A stretch of DNA of 8,200 nucleotides. Source: an uncultured bacterium (lineage in GTDB: Bacteria > Patescibacteriota > Saccharimonadia > Saccharimonadales > CAIOMD01). Positions 6,078 to 8,200 of the stretch are shown in pieces. The stretch is from the NCBI GenBank assembly GCA_903880655.1, contig CAIRQE010000092.1, positions 1 through 8,200 on the forward strand, given 5' to 3'. Both the position numbers and the translations under genes were made by a program. The first letter of the stretch is position 1. Each line of letters begins with the position of its first letter. The notes under the pieces are model-generated. The model worked only from the letters and a program-made list of their open reading frames with translations, was not told the DNA's origin and ran no database searches.

Positions 6078-6384
6078 TTTTCTGCTCCTGAGACTGAACG
6101 AGATGAGTAGCAAATGAATTTTCAACAAAAGCAGATTGAACGAGGTTTCTAGCTTCAATTGCTCTATTTTCTGCTTCACTTAAGATATCTGTGCTTCTTG
6201 CTTCAACTTCTTTAACAAAAGGAGAAATGAACATTTCTTGCGAAATAGGAGCACGTACGACACTTGATGTTTCTTGACTAGTTAAAATTGAAAGTGCAAG
6301 TTTGGTAGCACGATAAAGAACGTCGCATCGAATTTCTTCAAGTGACTGGTTCTGTCGTTCATAAATTTCTGGATGTAGTTGCAT
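6067..6384 (-). CDS. Small hypothetical protein (105 aa), first of an overlapping pair
   Basis: I do not recognise this protein. It is 105 aa, predicted mostly helical, with no signal peptide or membrane segment, so it is probably cytoplasmic. The N-terminal half (residues 1-40) is a mixed polar helix region. The second half (about 58-85) is rich in Glu, Ala and Arg (EVEARSTDILSEAENRAIEARN), consistent with a coiled coil or helical hairpin. It starts 2 bp after the tatD stop codon. The nearest Shine-Dalgarno-like stretch (AAGGA) is about 16 nt upstream, so translation probably depends on coupling to tatD. It overlaps the next gene by 11 bp, a sign that the two products are made together and may interact. 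The frame is intact and tightly fitted between neighbours, which supports a real gene. Its function is unknown. Confidence 0.75.
   Translation of the reverse strand: MQLHPEIYERQNQSLEEIRCDVLYRATKLALSILTSQETSSVVRAPISQEMFISPFVKEVEARSTDILSEAENRAIEARNLVQSAFVENSFATHLVQSQEQKNAA
6085..6089 (-). promoter_or_regulatory. Ribosome binding site deciding the start of the 123-aa gene
   Basis: AGGAG with a 7-nt spacer to the ATG at 6077, located inside the 3' end of the preceding 105-aa gene. It supports the short start over the upstream ATG at 6179. Confidence 0.65.
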
Positions 6385-6386
6385 AT

Positions 6387-7160
6387 TTATACTTTAAAAA
6401 GTCCTTCTGCGTTCTTTGTAGTCTGAATCGCTAACTGCTCAAGATGCTCGCCTCGTAGTTGACTTAAGAAATCCCCTACCAGTACCACATTTTTGGGCTC
6501 GTTTATTTTACCACGTAAGGGGTTAGGTGTCAAGAATGGAGCATCTGTTTCAAGCACCAATTTTGTGAGCGGAACTTCCCTAGCAGCATCGAGTTGTTCC
6601 TTTATTTTAGTAAAGGTCATGATGCCATTGAGTCCAATGAATAGACCACGTGCTAGAGCTTCGCTAAGTTCCTTTTTTGTTGCAGTGAAGCTGTGTATTA
6701 CTCCAGCAACTTTAGGATAATCATCATATATTTTCCAAAAATCGTCAAAGGCTTCTCTGACATGAAAAATCATTGGAAGATCATATTCAACAGCTAGTTC
6801 AAATTGCTTTCTTAGTGCATATTCTTGGTCTTCTTTAGATGTATGGTTATAGAAGTAATCAAGGCCGCATTCCCCTATGGCTTTTACTTTTTTATTTTTT
6901 ATCAATAATGCAAATTCGGCAAGACTAGTTTCGCTTCTGAGATCCTTGGCTGCATGCGGATGAACTCCAGCACTTACCCAAATGTTATTATTTTTTTCAG
7001 CAAATTTTATCGCATTTTTACTATCTTCCACTGATGTTCCGACGCACATAAGCTTTGATACGCCCGCATTATTGGCTCGTTCAAGAGCTTCTTTTGCAGG
7101 TAAAGGGAAATCTGGTTCATGTATATGGCAGTGTGTATCAAAAAAATTAAACATGCCCAT
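6387..7160 (-). CDS. tatD: TatD family metal-dependent hydrolase / DNase
   Basis: A 257-aa TIM-barrel metallohydrolase of the TatD/YcfH family. Members are metal-dependent nucleases (3'-5' exonuclease activity shown for some), acting in the cytoplasm, and the gene often lies next to metG as it does here. The metal ligands expected for the family are present: D8-T-H10-C-H12 at the N-terminus, E97 in GECGLDY, H133 in IFHVREA, H156 in IHSF, and D206 in LETDAPFLTP. HPH (67-69) and the RGKINEP signature near the C-terminus also fit. Length is normal for the family. The first ATG is preferred over the one two codons later because AGGTG lies 7 nt upstream of it. Only 2 bp separate its TAA from the next gene. 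The exact physiological substrate cannot be read from the sequence. Confidence 0.95.
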   Translation of the reverse strand: MGMFNFFDTHCHIHEPDFPLPAKEALERANNAGVSKLMCVGTSVEDSKNAIKFAEKNNNIWVSAGVHPHAAKDLRSETSLAEFALLIKNKKVKAIGECGLDYFYNHTSKEDQEYALRKQFELAVEYDLPMIFHVREAFDDFWKIYDDYPKVAGVIHSFTATKKELSEALARGLFIGLNGIMTFTKIKEQLDAAREVPLTKLVLETDAPFLTPNPLRGKINEPKNVVLVGDFLSQLRGEHLEQLAIQTTKNAEGLFKV

Positions 7161-7167
7161 TATTGTA

Positions 7168-7172
7168 CACCT
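7168..7172 (-). promoter_or_regulatory. Ribosome binding site of tatD
   Basis: AGGTG on the minus strand with a 7-nt spacer to the first ATG and 13 nt to the second in-frame ATG. It therefore favours the first ATG as the start of tatD. Confidence 0.6.
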
Positions 7173-7197
7173 GATTTGTTTTGCATCTCAAATCTTT

Positions 7198-8200
7198 CTA
7201 TTCTTTTGGAAAAAGAGAACTATCAAGCAAAATAACTTTCTTCTGCGAAAAAAGATCATCCATTTTTTTAGATGTTACTGGCATGAAAGGAGACAGGAGA
7301 TCGGCTATCTCGAGCAGGCAACTGACAGCATATGCCAGAACTTCCCTTAGATGCTCTTTTTCATTTTCCTCTTTTGCGAGTTGCCACGGCTTTTGGGTAT
7401 CAATGTATTGGTTAACTCCCCTTACTTGTTCCCAAACGCTATCAAGTGCTTTATCGAATCGACAAGATTGAATCGCAAGATCATACTGATGAGTATCGTG
7501 ATTCGAAGCTGGAATTTCTCCTGTGACACCCTCTTGATAGCGAACTATCATAGCCGCCACTCTACCCACAGCATTTCCAAGTTCATTGGCAAGTTCGTTA
7601 TTATAGACTTCTTCAATTCTTTTCCAGCTAAAATCACCATCACTATAACTTGGTATATGACGCATGAAGTAATACCGAAAAGCATCCACACCGTACTTAT
7701 CAATAATTTCACTCGGCGCAATTGCATTTCCGAGGCTTTTGCCCATTTTCTTACCATCAACATTAACATGGCCATGGACATAAAGAATTTTTGGTAATTC
7801 AAGTTTCAGTGCAAGCAAAATTCCCGGCCAAATAAGTCCATGAAAACGAAGTACGTCTTTACCAATAATCTGAACATCTGCTGGCCAAAAATTCTTGAAG
7901 TCCGCACCATCTGGATATCCTAAGACAGTAATATAATTCAATAAAGCCTCAAACCATACATAAATAACGTGCTTATCATCTCCAGGTACAGGAATTCCCC
8001 AAGAAAGTTTTTCTTTAGGTCTTGAGATACTTAAATCTTCACAACCTTCACTCAGCAGCATCAGAATTTCATTTTTTCTAGTTGCGGGCAGTATACAAAT
8101 AACATCTTTTTCAACAGCTGATTTAATTTCATTCGCAAGTTTGCCAAGTGAAAAGAAATAATTTTCTTCCTCGAGCTTTTCATAGGGACGATTATGGTCA
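7198..8200 (-). CDS. metG: Methionyl-tRNA synthetase, C-terminal 333 residues (5' end outside window)
   Basis: Class I aminoacyl-tRNA synthetase that charges tRNA(Met) with methionine in the cytoplasm. The frame is open to the right edge of the window, so the N-terminal HIGH motif and most of the zinc region are not visible. The visible part opens with the DHNRPYEKLEEENYFF stretch that follows the zinc-knuckle region, then EDLSISR and WGIPVPGDDKHVIYVWFEAL, typical of the MetRS catalytic domain. The KMSKS loop at about visible residues 151-155 reads KMGKS, followed by LGN, so Ser is replaced by Gly in the middle position. The helical anticodon-binding domain follows, with the characteristic IDTQKPW. 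The protein ends at FPKE, so this is the short form without a C-terminal OB-fold tRNA-binding domain. It stops with TAG, 37 bp before tatD, and the pair is probably cotranscribed. Family assignment is secure. Confidence 0.97.
   Translation of the reverse strand, partial: DHNRPYEKLEEENYFFSLGKLANEIKSAVEKDVICILPATRKNEILMLLSEGCEDLSISRPKEKLSWGIPVPGDDKHVIYVWFEALLNYITVLGYPDGADFKNFWPADVQIIGKDVLRFHGLIWPGILLALKLELPKILYVHGHVNVDGKKMGKSLGNAIAPSEIIDKYGVDAFRYYFMRHIPSYSDGDFSWKRIEEVYNNELANELGNAVGRVAAMIVRYQEGVTGEIPASNHDTHQYDLAIQSCRFDKALDSVWEQVRGVNQYIDTQKPWQLAKEENEKEHLREVLAYAVSCLLEIADLLSPFMPVTSKKMDDLFSQKKVILLDSSLFPKE

Noticed and set aside
6078..6179. Longer N-terminus for the 123-aa protein (start at 6179, 157 aa)
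   Set aside because: It would overlap the 105-aa gene by more than 100 bp. AGGAG is correctly placed for the ATG at 6077, not 6179.
7173..7194. Inverted repeat GATTTG / CAAATC between metG and tatD, considered as a terminator
   Set aside because: The stem is only 6 AT-rich pairs with a 10-nt loop, and on the transcribed strand it is followed by the tatD ribosome binding site rather than a U-run.

Overview
The window looks like part of a Patescibacteria/CPR genome, most likely Saccharibacteria (TM7). The DNA is AT-rich, genes are packed with gaps of 0-41 bp or short overlaps, and all genes lie on the minus strand. The ATP synthase proteins are reduced, the methionyl-tRNA synthetase is short, and the cysteine desulfurase is of the type I associate with CPR bacteria. 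TGA ends atpA and atpG, so UGA is not recoded here as it is in Gracilibacteria and Absconditabacteria. The phylum assignment is inference from protein character; there is no rRNA to confirm it. I see no gene on the plus strand, and no RNA gene, mobile element, CRISPR array or convincing terminator. No stretch over 41 bp lies between genes.

The upstream half, read right to left (8200 to 4525), is housekeeping. It holds the C-terminal two thirds of metG (methionyl-tRNA synthetase), tatD (metal-dependent nuclease), an overlapping pair of small unrecognised proteins (105 and 123 aa), and a PLP-dependent cysteine desulfurase.

The downstream half (4483 to 1) is a divergent F1-type rotary ATPase cluster in the order X, b-like, delta-like, alpha, gamma, beta. 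Beta is cut by the window edge. Within the module from the b-like gene to beta, every junction is an overlap (11, 8, 4 and 4 bp), which suggests translational coupling. The a and c subunit genes that normally precede the b gene are missing from this position. In their place is X, a 277-aa exported membrane protein: a signal peptide, a beta-rich extracytoplasmic domain, and a C-terminal two-helix hairpin. The hairpin's cytoplasmic RNP loop resembles the polar loop of subunit c, but neither helix has a carboxylate. Alpha lacks the usual N-terminal extension that contacts delta, and the delta-like protein lacks a recognisable N-terminal domain.

My main hypothesis is that this is an F1-like ATPase attached to a non-canonical membrane sector that does not translocate ions. 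It would be comparable in concept to the F1-like X0 ATPases of mycoplasmas and possibly paralogous to a normal ATP synthase elsewhere in the genome. The alternative is an ordinary but divergent lineage-specific ATP synthase whose a and c genes lie elsewhere.
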